NCBI GenBank assembly: GCA_030647705.1
Contig: JAUSJJ010000095.1
Location: forward strand, 1 to 6,933
Length of the DNA: 6,933 nucleotides
Direction of reading: 5' to 3'
From: Dehalococcoidia bacterium
GTDB lineage: Bacteria; Chloroflexota; Dehalococcoidia; JAUSJJ01
The notes below the pieces were generated by a model. It made no database searches. It was not told the origin of the DNA and saw only the letters and a program-made list of their open reading frames with translations. Positions 1 to 5,975 of the stretch are shown here, in pieces. The stretch's first letter is position 1. Each line of letters begins with the position of its first letter. A program made the translations under genes and the position numbers.

Positions 1-2
1 TG

Positions 3-488
3 AGGGACCGCACCATATGGAACATGACCGAAGAGGAATGGGACTCCGTGGTGGACATCTGCCTCAAAGGCACTTTCATTTGCTGCCACTTCGCATCGCC
101 GTACATGCGGAAGCAGGGATGGGGCAGGATCATCAATACGACCTCAGCGTCCGGGCTGAACGGTTTCTTCGGACAGTCCAACTACGCGGCAGCCAAGGCC
201 GGAATTGTGGGGTTGACCAAGACCCTGGCCAAGGAACTGGGGAAATACGGTGTGAGGGTAAACTGCATCTCCCCCAGGGCGCTGACCCCACTCCTGCTGA
301 CACCCGAAGTGATCAAGCTCCTCAATATCAGCGAAGGCGACAAAGAGGCTGATTCGCCGAGCACCGCCATCGGCAAGATCAAGTCTCCGGAGGCGGTGTC
401 TCCTGCGGTTGTGTTCCTGGCTTCGGAGGAAGCGGACTACATAACAGGACAGGTCATCGGCGTGGACGGTGGCGTCGCCGGCCTGTAG
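3..488 (+). CDS. SDR-family NAD(P)-dependent oxidoreductase, C-terminal part (5' end outside window)
   Basis: The frame is open from the window edge to a TAG at 486-488, giving 161 residues, so the N-terminal Rossmann half with the glycine-rich cofactor loop is missing. What remains is classical short-chain dehydrogenase/reductase sequence: an MTEEEWD helix, an LKGTF segment, a catalytic Ser in INTTSASG, and the YAAAK active site (Tyr and Lys codons at 183-197). It ends with ITGQVIGVDGG, the usual SDR C-terminus. Enzymes of this family interconvert alcohols and ketones with NAD(P)(H) in the cytoplasm; the substrate cannot be told. Two positions are unusual: the helix Asn of the usual VNLKG is Cys (ICLKG, codon 60-62), and the loop after the active site reads SPRALTP rather than SPG.T. 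The Met at 24 is internal, not the start. The gene is followed 71 nt later by a flavin oxidoreductase on the same strand, so the two may share a transcript. Family call is secure; function is not. Confidence 0.93.
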   Translation, partial: RDRTIWNMTEEEWDSVVDICLKGTFICCHFASPYMRKQGWGRIINTTSASGLNGFFGQSNYAAAKAGIVGLTKTLAKELGKYGVRVNCISPRALTPLLLTPEVIKLLNISEGDKEADSPSTAIGKIKSPEAVSPAVVFLASEEADYITGQVIGVDGGVAGL

Positions 489-512
489 CATGATACAGGG
501 CAAGATGACGTC

Positions 513-537
513 CGCTGGAGTAACCCAATTTCCAGCG
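513..537 (+). other. Inverted repeat (7-bp stem) between SDR and flavin oxidoreductase genes
   Basis: CGCTGGA at 513-519 is exactly complementary to TCCAGCG at 531-537, with an 11-nt loop. No T-tract follows, so it does not look like an intrinsic terminator. It could be an intercistronic RNA hairpin affecting mRNA stability, or chance. Confidence 0.35.
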
Positions 538-548
538 TAATCTGATAC

Positions 549-552
549 GGAG
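549..552 (+). promoter_or_regulatory. Ribosome binding site of the flavin oxidoreductase gene
   Basis: GGAG lies 7 nt upstream of the ATG at 560 and supports that start. Confidence 0.7.
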
Positions 553-559
553 AAGTGAA

Positions 560-1570
560 ATGAAAAAGAGCCGCATCTGCGAACTGCTCGGCATCAAATA
601 CCCTATCATCCAGGCGCCTATGAACTGGATCACCTGGGCGGAACTGGCGGCCGCCGTGTCCAACGCCGGTGGCCTGGGCGTCATCGGGCCCAACGCCGGC
701 GAGCGGACGCCCACTCCCGACGCAGTGGAGACCGGAGAGCGTCTGCGCCGCCAGATACGCAAGGCCAGGTCGCTGACCAACAAGCCTTTTGGCGTGAACC
801 TGGTGCTGGCCCTGACCGACTACCCTCCGGGAGGCAAGGCGTTCAGCGACCAGTGCTTCAAAGTAATACTGGAAGAGAAGGCGCCGGTGGTCGTGCTGGT
901 AGGTGGCACACCGAGCATATACACCAGGGAACTTAAGGCTGCAGGGATCAAGGTGCTTCACCGTGCCCTGCCCGTGAATGTGGAAGCCGCCAGGAGGTCC
1001 GAACAGCAGGGAGTCGATGCGTTGGTGGCGGTCGGTTTTGACGGTGGAGGCCACGTGGGCCACGATTCCATCCCCACATTCGTTCTCATCCCGCAGATCG
1101 TGTCTGCGGTCAGCATACCGGTAGTGGCCGGCGGCGGCATCATGGATGGCAGGGGAATGGCAGCCGCACTGGCTTTAGGGGCCGAAGGGGTCTACATGGG
1201 CACCAGGTTCATCATCACCAAAGAGTGCCCTGCTCACCAGAGCTTCAAGCAGGCTATCATCGAGGCCAGCGATACCGGCACCGGCACCTGCGTCGGGGCT
1301 ATAGGCGTGCTGCGGGCGCTGAAGAACCCGATGCTGGAGCAGTGCATTCAGATGGAGAAGAGCGGCGCCGAGGCGATAGCCCGGTCGAAGACCTATGCCC
1401 CCGGATTTCGCACCGGCATGCTGGAGGGCGACCTGGTTGGCGGCACGCTGGGCTGCGGCGCGGGAGCCGGCCTGGTAAGGCAGATCAAGAGCGCCGCCGA
1501 GGTAGTGCAGGAAACCGTAAGGGACGCCGAGCAAATACTGGCGGGCCTGGCAACGGCGAGTCAACGCTAG
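560..1570 (+). CDS. NMO/FabK-family FMN-dependent oxidoreductase (nitronate monooxygenase-like)
   Basis: This 336-residue protein is a TIM-barrel flavoenzyme of the 2-nitropropane dioxygenase family (nitronate monooxygenase / enoyl-ACP reductase II). Visible motifs in order are the N-terminal PIIQAPM (15-21) with AAAVSNAGGLGVIG, KPFGVNLVL (75-83), GFDGGGHVG (159-167) containing the His that is catalytic in this family (His165), VVAGGGIMDGRGMA (188-201), the FMN-phosphate region ALGAEGVYMGTRF (205-217), and CGAGAGLV near the C-terminus. Length is normal. The canonical EAGGH signature reads DGGGH here. Members oxidise nitronates with FMN and O2 or reduce enoyl-ACP with NAD(P)H; sequence alone does not decide between these. 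The start is fixed by GGAG at 549-552, 7 nt before ATG. Its neighbours are an upstream SDR and a downstream MFS exporter, all on the same strand, suggesting a small metabolic operon. Confidence 0.92.
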   Translation: MKKSRICELLGIKYPIIQAPMNWITWAELAAAVSNAGGLGVIGPNAGERTPTPDAVETGERLRRQIRKARSLTNKPFGVNLVLALTDYPPGGKAFSDQCFKVILEEKAPVVVLVGGTPSIYTRELKAAGIKVLHRALPVNVEAARRSEQQGVDALVAVGFDGGGHVGHDSIPTFVLIPQIVSAVSIPVVAGGGIMDGRGMAAALALGAEGVYMGTRFIITKECPAHQSFKQAIIEASDTGTGTCVGAIGVLRALKNPMLEQCIQMEKSGAEAIARSKTYAPGFRTGMLEGDLVGGTLGCGAGAGLVRQIKSAAEVVQETVRDAEQILAGLATASQR

Positions 1571-1658
1571 AACGCCTCGGTTGCCCCCGACGGCTGAAGC
1601 CATCGAATAGCGCCCGTGCTCTTTGCCCCTTGGCCATTGCCGAGCACAACATCTTGCC

Positions 1659-3074
1659 ATGTCCAAATATCTAATCTTCGCTTCCGTCAGCCTGGTGCTG
1701 CTGCTCTCGGCCATCAACGGCACGTCCGTAGCCGTCGCCTTCCCTGAAATCATCTCCTCCTTTGACACATCGCTGATCCTGGCCGGCTGGGTGCTCAGCG
1801 TTTACCAACTGGTTGCCACCGTGGTCATGCCCATCGCCGGAAAGGCCAACGACATCTTCGGCAGGAAGCAGACCCTCATGTTCTTCCTGGGCATGTTCAC
1901 CCTGGGCTCACTGCTCAGCGCCATAGCGCCCAACATACCTTTGCTGATCGCCTCCAGGCTGATTCAGGGAATCGGGGGCGGCGGCTTCCTGCCATCTGCG
2001 GCCGGGATAGTGGCCGATGAGTTCCCCAGGTCCAGGCAACGGGCGATCGGGTTGTTCACCAGCATCTTCCCCTTGGGACAGATCATCGGTCCTAACCTGG
2101 GTGGCTGGCTGACCGAGGCGTTCGGATGGAGGTCCATATTCTGGTTCAACATCCCCCTTGCCATCGCCGCTTTCATCTCCGCGGCGGTGCTGCTGCGGCC
2201 AGGGCAAAAGACGGCCCAGCGCATCGACATCCGGGGCGCGCTTCTCTTGGCCGGCTCGCTGTCCAGCTTCATGGTGGGGCTTACCGAACTGGGCAACGGC
2301 GACACGCCAGTCACCTGGACGCTAGCAGGTCTGCTGTTCGTCTCCAGCATCGTGTTCATGGTCGTCTTCATCCGCCACGAAGTGAGGGCTGAGGACCCCA
2401 TAATCGACCTGGCCGTGCTCAAAGAAAGACGGTTCATGGCCGCCAACGCCTACAATTTCGTATACGGAGCAGCGGTGCTGGGAGTTGTGTCTTTCGTGCC
2501 CCTGTACGCCATCTCGATACATGGCATGTCCGTTTTCGCCAGCGGCATCATACTCACGCCGCGCTCGGTGGGTATGCTGCTTGCCTCGACGGTGACCAGC
2601 ATATTCATGCTGCGATGGGGCTACCGCAGGCCGATGCTGGTCGGCACGGCTGCGATCGTGCTCAGCCTGTTCCTGCTGGCGATCGCCACTCCCGGCGCCA
2701 CTGTGATACTGGGCTTGCAACTGAGCAGCGGCACGCTGCTGCTGGCAGCACTGCTGCTCTCGGGGCTCGGCTCAGGGACATCCGCCCCCGCGGCGAATAA
2801 CGCCTGTATTGAACTGATGCCGGACCGGGTGGCCACTATCACGGGGGTGAGGGGCATGTTCCGCATGGGCGGGGGCGCAATAGGCATCGCCATCGCATCT
2901 CTGGTATTGGAGCACAGCGCGGGGGACATGGGGAGGGGGTTCTACTTCATCTTCCTGAGCCTTGCCGTGGTTATGTTGTTGACCGCCTCGTTGATCTTCG
3001 CCATGCCCAGCTCTCCCTACGCACAATCCCGGGCCACAGGGAGCAAGTCCGGCCATACACAGACGCCAGGCTGA
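1659..3074 (+). CDS. MFS transporter, DHA2-like (probable 14-TM) exporter
   Basis: This 471-residue, very hydrophobic inner-membrane protein carries major facilitator hallmarks. Motif A is GKANDIFGRK (61-70) between TM2 and TM3, RLIQGIGGGGF (100-110) is motif B-like in TM4, and GPNLGGWLTEAFGWR with IFWFNIP (144-166) is the motif C region typical of DHA2 multidrug exporters. Length and pattern fit the DHA2 branch (usually 14 helices), which exports drugs or metabolites against protons. The TM1 motif reads INGTSVAVAFPEI where DHA2 proteins usually have LDxTIVNVALP, so the usual acidic residue is Asn20. I chose the ATG at 1659 because the protein then begins directly with TM1. An in-frame TTG at 1623 would add 12 polar residues unlike the family, and neither start has a good Shine-Dalgarno. 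It lies 88 nt after the flavin oxidoreductase and probably exports a product or toxic intermediate of that cluster (inference). The substrate is unknown. Confidence 0.92.
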   Translation: MSKYLIFASVSLVLLLSAINGTSVAVAFPEIISSFDTSLILAGWVLSVYQLVATVVMPIAGKANDIFGRKQTLMFFLGMFTLGSLLSAIAPNIPLLIASRLIQGIGGGGFLPSAAGIVADEFPRSRQRAIGLFTSIFPLGQIIGPNLGGWLTEAFGWRSIFWFNIPLAIAAFISAAVLLRPGQKTAQRIDIRGALLLAGSLSSFMVGLTELGNGDTPVTWTLAGLLFVSSIVFMVVFIRHEVRAEDPIIDLAVLKERRFMAANAYNFVYGAAVLGVVSFVPLYAISIHGMSVFASGIILTPRSVGMLLASTVTSIFMLRWGYRRPMLVGTAAIVLSLFLLAIATPGATVILGLQLSSGTLLLAALLLSGLGSGTSAPAANNACIELMPDRVATITGVRGMFRMGGGAIGIAIASLVLEHSAGDMGRGFYFIFLSLAVVMLLTASLIFAMPSSPYAQSRATGSKSGHTQTPG

Positions 3075-3098
3075 GAAGCCGGGCCAGGCCTTAGCCGG

Positions 3099-4415
3099 TC
3101 ACTTCTTCACAGGTTCCAACCGCCCCGCCCCCCTTGCTCCCCACACCGGCCTGATCTTCCTGGGCGCGGCCACCCACATGGAGATGCCTGCGATAGCTAT
3201 GGCAGCCATCGCCACCGTAAACGACCACGTGTATGCGCCGGTCAGGTCGAACAGAAGGCCTCCCAGGTAGGGGCCAACCGCGCCACCGATGCCAAACCCG
3301 GTAATCAACAGCCCGTTGATGGAGCCGAACCGCCGCCCGAAGAAGAGATCGGCCTGGCTGGCCATCAAGGCAGGATTGCACATGCCGAAAGACATCCCGA
3401 AGATCACAGCATAGGAGTACAGCATCCAGGGCTGAGAAGCATCCCCGGTCAAGGTCAACATCAGGATGCCGAGGAGCGAGCCGAGGACCCCTACCGTAAA
3501 GGTCAGCTCTCGACCTATCCGGTCGCAGATGGAGCCGGCATAGCTGCCCGCGATAACCCCGAAGCCCACCAGGCCGAAAACCGACGCAGCGAACATCTTG
3601 CTGTAACCAACGTCCACCGCATGGGCCATCTGGTGCAGGAAAACCAGGTTGACCTCCATACCCAGAAACAGGTTGACGAAAAACAAGGCCCAGAACTGGC
3701 GAGTGTGCAAGGCCTTGGGCACATCCCATCGTACCGCTGACCATTCGGAGTTGACCATAGGCGCCGATCTCTGGCCCGTCGCCGCAGGCTCGGCAACAGA
3801 TGAAGCGCCATCGGGCAACTGGCCTTTTTCTGCCGGCTTTGCCCTCAGCACGAAGACCGCCACCGGCACAATGAAGGCCACGGCCAGCACCGCCAGCACC
3901 AGGTAGGCGCCCCTCCACTTGAAGGCATCTATGAGTTGCTGCGCCAGCGGGGCCACCACGGGCGCACCGGCCACCCCGGCAAAGTAGATGCCGATGGCCA
4001 GTCCACGCCTCTTGACGAACCAGTTAGACAGCATGGGGATGAAAGCGGCGTTCCCTGCCATGCAGTTGCCCAGCGCCACAATGACACCGAAAAATGGATA
4101 CAGCAGCCAAAGCGCGTTGGACTGGCTGACGCCGACCAGCCCCAGACCGATCAGCAGCGCACCGATAACTACAACTTTGCGAGGCCCGATCCTGTCCACC
4201 AGCATGCCGACCGCGGCTGCCCCCAAACCGTAGACGAGCAGGTTCAGCGAATACGGGCCCGCGGTGCCTCCACGACTTTGCCCGAACTCCTCCAGGATAG
4301 CCACATAGAAAGCGGGGAAGGTAAACCTTACCCCGTAGACCAGCAACACGATGAGGAAGCAGAAAACGACGACAATCCAACCGTAGAAAAGCAGAGGCCG
4401 CTTGCCAGCTTTCAT
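3099..4415 (-). CDS. MFS transporter, oxalate/formate antiporter- or monocarboxylate-like
   Basis: This 438-residue protein is predicted to have 12 membrane helices in two six-helix halves, split by a polar loop around residues 192-232. The FYGWIVVVFCF start, the motif-A-like DRIGPRK (74-80), NWFVKRRGLAIGI (131-143), FKWRGAYLVL (165-174), and a second-half motif-A copy CDRIGRE (297-303) match the OFA / monocarboxylate branch of the major facilitator superfamily. These carriers move organic anions, typically carboxylates, across the inner membrane; direction and substrate cannot be told. The start at 4415 is set by GGAG six nt upstream and by TM1 following closely. A longer open frame to 4607 would add 64 residues translated from the intergenic CT/GA repeat and would begin upstream of the likely promoter. 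Its stop is TGA at 3101-3099, 24 nt from the convergent MFS gene, with no obvious T-tailed terminator between them. Confidence 0.92.
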   Translation of the reverse strand: MKAGKRPLLFYGWIVVVFCFLIVLLVYGVRFTFPAFYVAILEEFGQSRGGTAGPYSLNLLVYGLGAAAVGMLVDRIGPRKVVVIGALLIGLGLVGVSQSNALWLLYPFFGVIVALGNCMAGNAAFIPMLSNWFVKRRGLAIGIYFAGVAGAPVVAPLAQQLIDAFKWRGAYLVLAVLAVAFIVPVAVFVLRAKPAEKGQLPDGASSVAEPAATGQRSAPMVNSEWSAVRWDVPKALHTRQFWALFFVNLFLGMEVNLVFLHQMAHAVDVGYSKMFAASVFGLVGFGVIAGSYAGSICDRIGRELTFTVGVLGSLLGILMLTLTGDASQPWMLYSYAVIFGMSFGMCNPALMASQADLFFGRRFGSINGLLITGFGIGGAVGPYLGGLLFDLTGAYTWSFTVAMAAIAIAGISMWVAAPRKIRPVWGARGAGRLEPVKK

Positions 4416-4421
4416 ATGTCG

Positions 4422-4425
4422 CTCC
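4422..4425 (-). promoter_or_regulatory. Ribosome binding site of the OFA-type MFS gene
   Basis: Reading the minus strand, GGAG is followed by CGACAT and then ATG (4415-4413). This supports the internal ATG over the upstream in-frame start at 4607. Confidence 0.65.
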
Positions 4426-4464
4426 AGACCAGGAGTAACCGCGAGAGAGGGATCACACCCGCCG

Positions 4465-4481
4465 ATTGCCCGTTCAGCAAT
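4465..4481 (-). promoter_or_regulatory. Small inverted repeat at the predicted transcription start of the MFS gene
   Basis: ATTGC (4465-4469) and GCAAT (4477-4481) form a 5-bp inverted repeat with a 7-nt centre, located at about +2 to +18 of the predicted message. It could be an operator or a 5' RNA hairpin; it is short enough to be chance. Confidence 0.25.
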
Positions 4482-4489
4482 TATGCCGC

Positions 4490-4519
4490 ATAGTAGATGG
4501 AAGACGGTCGGTTTGTCAA
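4490..4519 (-). promoter_or_regulatory. Sigma70-like promoter of the OFA-type MFS gene
   Basis: On the minus strand a perfect -35 box TTGACA (4519-4514) is separated by 18 nt from the -10 box TACTAT (4495-4490, 4 of 6 consensus). Transcription should start near 4483, giving a leader of about 68 nt before the ATG. This places the upstream start at 4607 outside the transcript. Confidence 0.6.
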
Positions 4520-4540
4520 GAGCAATGCGAGGTGGACATT

Positions 4541-4564
4541 CTCTCTCCCCTCCGAGGGAGAGAG
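4541..4564. repeat. CT/GA-rich inverted repeat, possible dispersed REP-like element
   Basis: CTCTCTCCC (4541-4549) and GGGAGAGAG (4556-4564) form a perfect 9-bp stem with a 6-nt loop. They are followed by a GA-rich tail, and GTGAGGG at 4570-4576 is complementary to CCCTCAC at 4645-4651. Palindromic CT/GA-rich elements of this look are commonly dispersed in intergenic regions of some bacterial genomes. Only one copy is in this window, so the repeat nature is inferred. Confidence 0.45.
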
Positions 4565-4678
4565 TGAGAGTGAGGGGGCGCCTGTGGTGGTTTAGGCCCC
4601 GAGGCATCCATTGGCAGAGCCACGAATCGAAGGCTTCGCCGTCACCCTCACCCCCGTGTCAAAGCCTATTCCGTATGA

Positions 4679-4725
4679 GCGACTCTGGTCGCCATCCCGA
4701 AGGAATCGGGACTTGATACGGGATG
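4679..4725 (-). terminator. Hairpin cluster downstream of prfB, possible transcription end
   Basis: Three pairings are visible 14-60 nt past the prfB stop. GCGAC/GTCGC (4679-4683 with 4688-4692) has a 4-nt loop. TCCCGA/TCGGGA (4695-4700 with 4706-4711) has a 5-nt loop. CATCCCG/CGGGATG (4693-4699 with 4719-4725) shares an arm with the second, so those two exclude each other. No T-tract follows on the minus strand, so classical intrinsic termination is not supported; it may be a factor-dependent 3' end structure or a repeat remnant. Confidence 0.35.
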
Positions 4726-4738
4726 CGGCCACACATTG

Positions 4739-5840
4739 TCATGCCGCACCCAGGTTCGCCTTCAGGAATGCCTCCATAAAGCCGTCCAGGTCGCCGTTAA
4801 GGACGGCCTCGGCGCCACTCGTCTCGTATCCGGTGCGATGGTCTTTGACCATCTTGTAGGGATGCAGCACATAGCTGCGTATCTGGTTGCTCCATCCGGC
4901 GCTAACGTGCTGCCCCTTGATCTTGGCCTGCATCTCCGCCCGCTTCTCCATCTCCAACTGCATCAGCCGGGCCTTGAGGATGCGCAGCGCGGTCTCCTTG
5001 TTCTGAATCTGGGAGCGCTCATTCTGGCAGGTCACCACCAGGCCGGAGGAAAGGTGTGTCAGCCTGACCGCTGTGCTGGTCTTCTGCACGTTCTGGCCGC
5101 CGGCGCCGCTGGCCCGGAAGAAATCCCATTTGAGGTCGTCCGGGGAGATGGCCACTTCGACCTCAGCCTCCGCCTCGGGCATCACCTCGACCAGGGCAAA
5201 AGAGGTATGGCGTGACTTGGACGCATCAAAGGGTGAAATGCGCACCAGACGATGAACGCCGCGCTCCGATTTCAGGTAGCCGTAGGCGTACGCTCCCTTG
5301 ATCAAAACCGTTGCGCTCTTGACCCCTGCCTCTTCACCAGATGACATGTCGAGCACCTCGGTGTCATACCTGCGATGCTCAGCCCACTGGAGAAACATGC
5401 GCAGCAGAATCTGGGCCCAGTCCTGCGAATCGGTGCCGCCCGCTCCAGCGTGAACTGCCAGAATAGCGTTCCGCCGGTCGTACGGCCCGGCCATGAGCAG
5501 TTGGAACTCGTGCTTGTCCAGGTCCGCCTTCAGCCGCGCCACGCCCTCTGAGATATCGCTTTCAAGAGACTGGTCTTGCTCGGCCACAGCCAGATCGAGC
5601 AGGTCGGAAAGCTCCCCGGCGCGCTTCTCCATGCTGTGCCAGAGGTCGATGGTCTCGCGAAGGTCAGCAAGCTGACGCATGGCTGCCTGTGCCCGCGACT
5701 GATTGTCCCAGAATCCCGGCTCGGTGGTTTCGGCCTCCAGACGGGCTGCTTCCTTCTCTTTGGCAGCTAAGTCAAAGACGCACCATTATGGTAGAGATGC
5801 GTTCCCTGAGGATGGCCAGAGTGGACTTGAGTTCTTGCAT
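4739..5840 (-). CDS. prfB: Peptide chain release factor 2 (RF2), expressed by programmed +1 frameshift
   Basis: RF2 recognises UGA and UAA in the ribosomal A site and triggers peptide release. The message begins at ATG 5840-5838, preceded by AAGGA about 11 nt upstream and by an in-frame TGA two codons before. The zero frame gives 22 residues ending in Leu (CTT 5777-5775), then an in-frame TGA (5774-5772). Skipping one base (5774) continues at GAC (5773) into a 344-residue frame ending with TGA at 4741-4739. The joined coding sequence is 5840-5775 plus 5773-4739, 366 residues against 365 in E. coli. Across the junction the sequence (LDLAAKEKEAARLEAE, then PGFWDN) matches the conserved RF2 N-terminal domain. 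The stop-codon tripeptide SPF (202-204) and the peptidyl hydrolysis loop GGQ in SGAGGQ (247-249) identify RF2, not RF1. The residue before SGAGGQ is Ala, as in most bacteria. If the frameshift is missed, the gene would be called from ATG 5680 and lose its first 53 residues. Confidence 0.97.
5771..5785 (-). promoter_or_regulatory. prfB programmed +1 frameshift site (CTT TGA C)
   Basis: The minus strand reads GGTG CGT CTT TGA C. The slippery CTT (5777-5775), the in-frame TGA and the following C are exactly the conserved RF2 autoregulatory signal: when RF2 is scarce, the tRNA-Leu slips from CUU to UUU and translation continues. The stimulatory Shine-Dalgarno-like element, AGGGGG in E. coli, three nt before CTT, is only GGTG here. 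GGTG can still pair with the CACC of the 16S rRNA 3' end. Confidence 0.95.
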
Positions 5841-5877
5841 GATTCAGTCGTTCCTTCACCAATCAACAGATTGAGGA

Positions 5878-5906
5878 TTGAAAAAGCCGCGGCGGGCGTG
5901 TAGAAT
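5878..5906 (+). promoter_or_regulatory. Sigma70-like promoter of the crotonase gene
   Basis: TTGAAA (5878-5883, 5 of 6) and TAGAAT (5901-5906, 5 of 6) are separated by exactly 17 nt. Transcription should start near 5913, about 63 nt before the ATG at 5976. A 5-bp inverted repeat, CAATC with GATTG (5860-5864 and 5869-5873), sits directly upstream of the -35 and might be a regulator site. Confidence 0.65.
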
Positions 5907-5945
5907 GCCAGAACACGCGGGCAATATCCGAAATCCCGGAAATCG

Positions 5946-5974
5946 AGTATACAACTAAACGCAGAAAGGAGCAA
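5946..5974 (-). promoter_or_regulatory. Candidate prfB promoter
   Basis: On the minus strand TTGCTC (5974-5969, 3 of 6) lies 17 nt upstream of TATACT (5951-5946, 5 of 6). Transcription would start near 5939, giving a leader of about 99 nt before the prfB ATG. The -35 overlaps the ribosome binding site of the divergent gene. The weak -35 makes this tentative. Confidence 0.3.
5965..5971 (+). promoter_or_regulatory. Strong ribosome binding site of the crotonase gene
   Basis: AAAGGAG, a near-complete Shine-Dalgarno sequence, lies 4 nt before ATG 5976 and fixes the start. Confidence 0.8.
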
Positions 5975-5975
5975 C

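Larger units (their letters stand above)
4416..4738. other. Non-coding spacer of 323 nt between prfB and the OFA-type MFS gene
   Basis: No convincing gene lies here. From the MFS side it holds the leader and promoter of the MFS gene (to 4519), a CT/GA-rich inverted repeat (4541-4564) with an adjoining GTGAGGG tract, a GC-rich middle that I cannot assign, and a hairpin cluster (4679-4725) just downstream of the prfB stop. Open frames crossing it have no ribosome binding site or recognisable protein. Confidence 0.6.

Noticed and set aside
1581..1610. Promoter for the DHA2-like exporter (TTGCCC and GAATAG)
   Set aside because: Both boxes match poorly and the spacing is 18 nt; this is no better than chance.
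1623..1658. TTG start adding 12 residues to the DHA2-like exporter
   Set aside because: It has no ribosome binding site, and the added residues (with Cys, His and Arg) are unlike exporter N-termini. ATG 1659 leads directly into TM1.
3091..3918. Alternative minus-strand open frame overlapping the OFA-type MFS gene
   Set aside because: It is an out-of-frame shadow rich in Gly, Arg and Cys with no membrane pattern. The true frame shows MFS motifs throughout.
4416..4607. 64-residue N-terminal extension of the OFA-type MFS protein
   Set aside because: The extension is translated CT/GA repeat, lies upstream of a good promoter, and the internal ATG at 4415 has its own ribosome binding site with TM1 close behind.
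4611..4859. Small plus-strand open frame across the prfB 3' end
   Set aside because: It has no ribosome binding site or recognisable content, and half of it is antisense to the conserved RF2 C-terminus.
4739..5680. prfB as a simple 313-residue gene, or as a frameshifted pseudogene
   Set aside because: RF2 homology continues upstream of 5680 and joins the zero-frame start exactly at the known CTT TGA C recoding signal, so the break is programmed and not decay.
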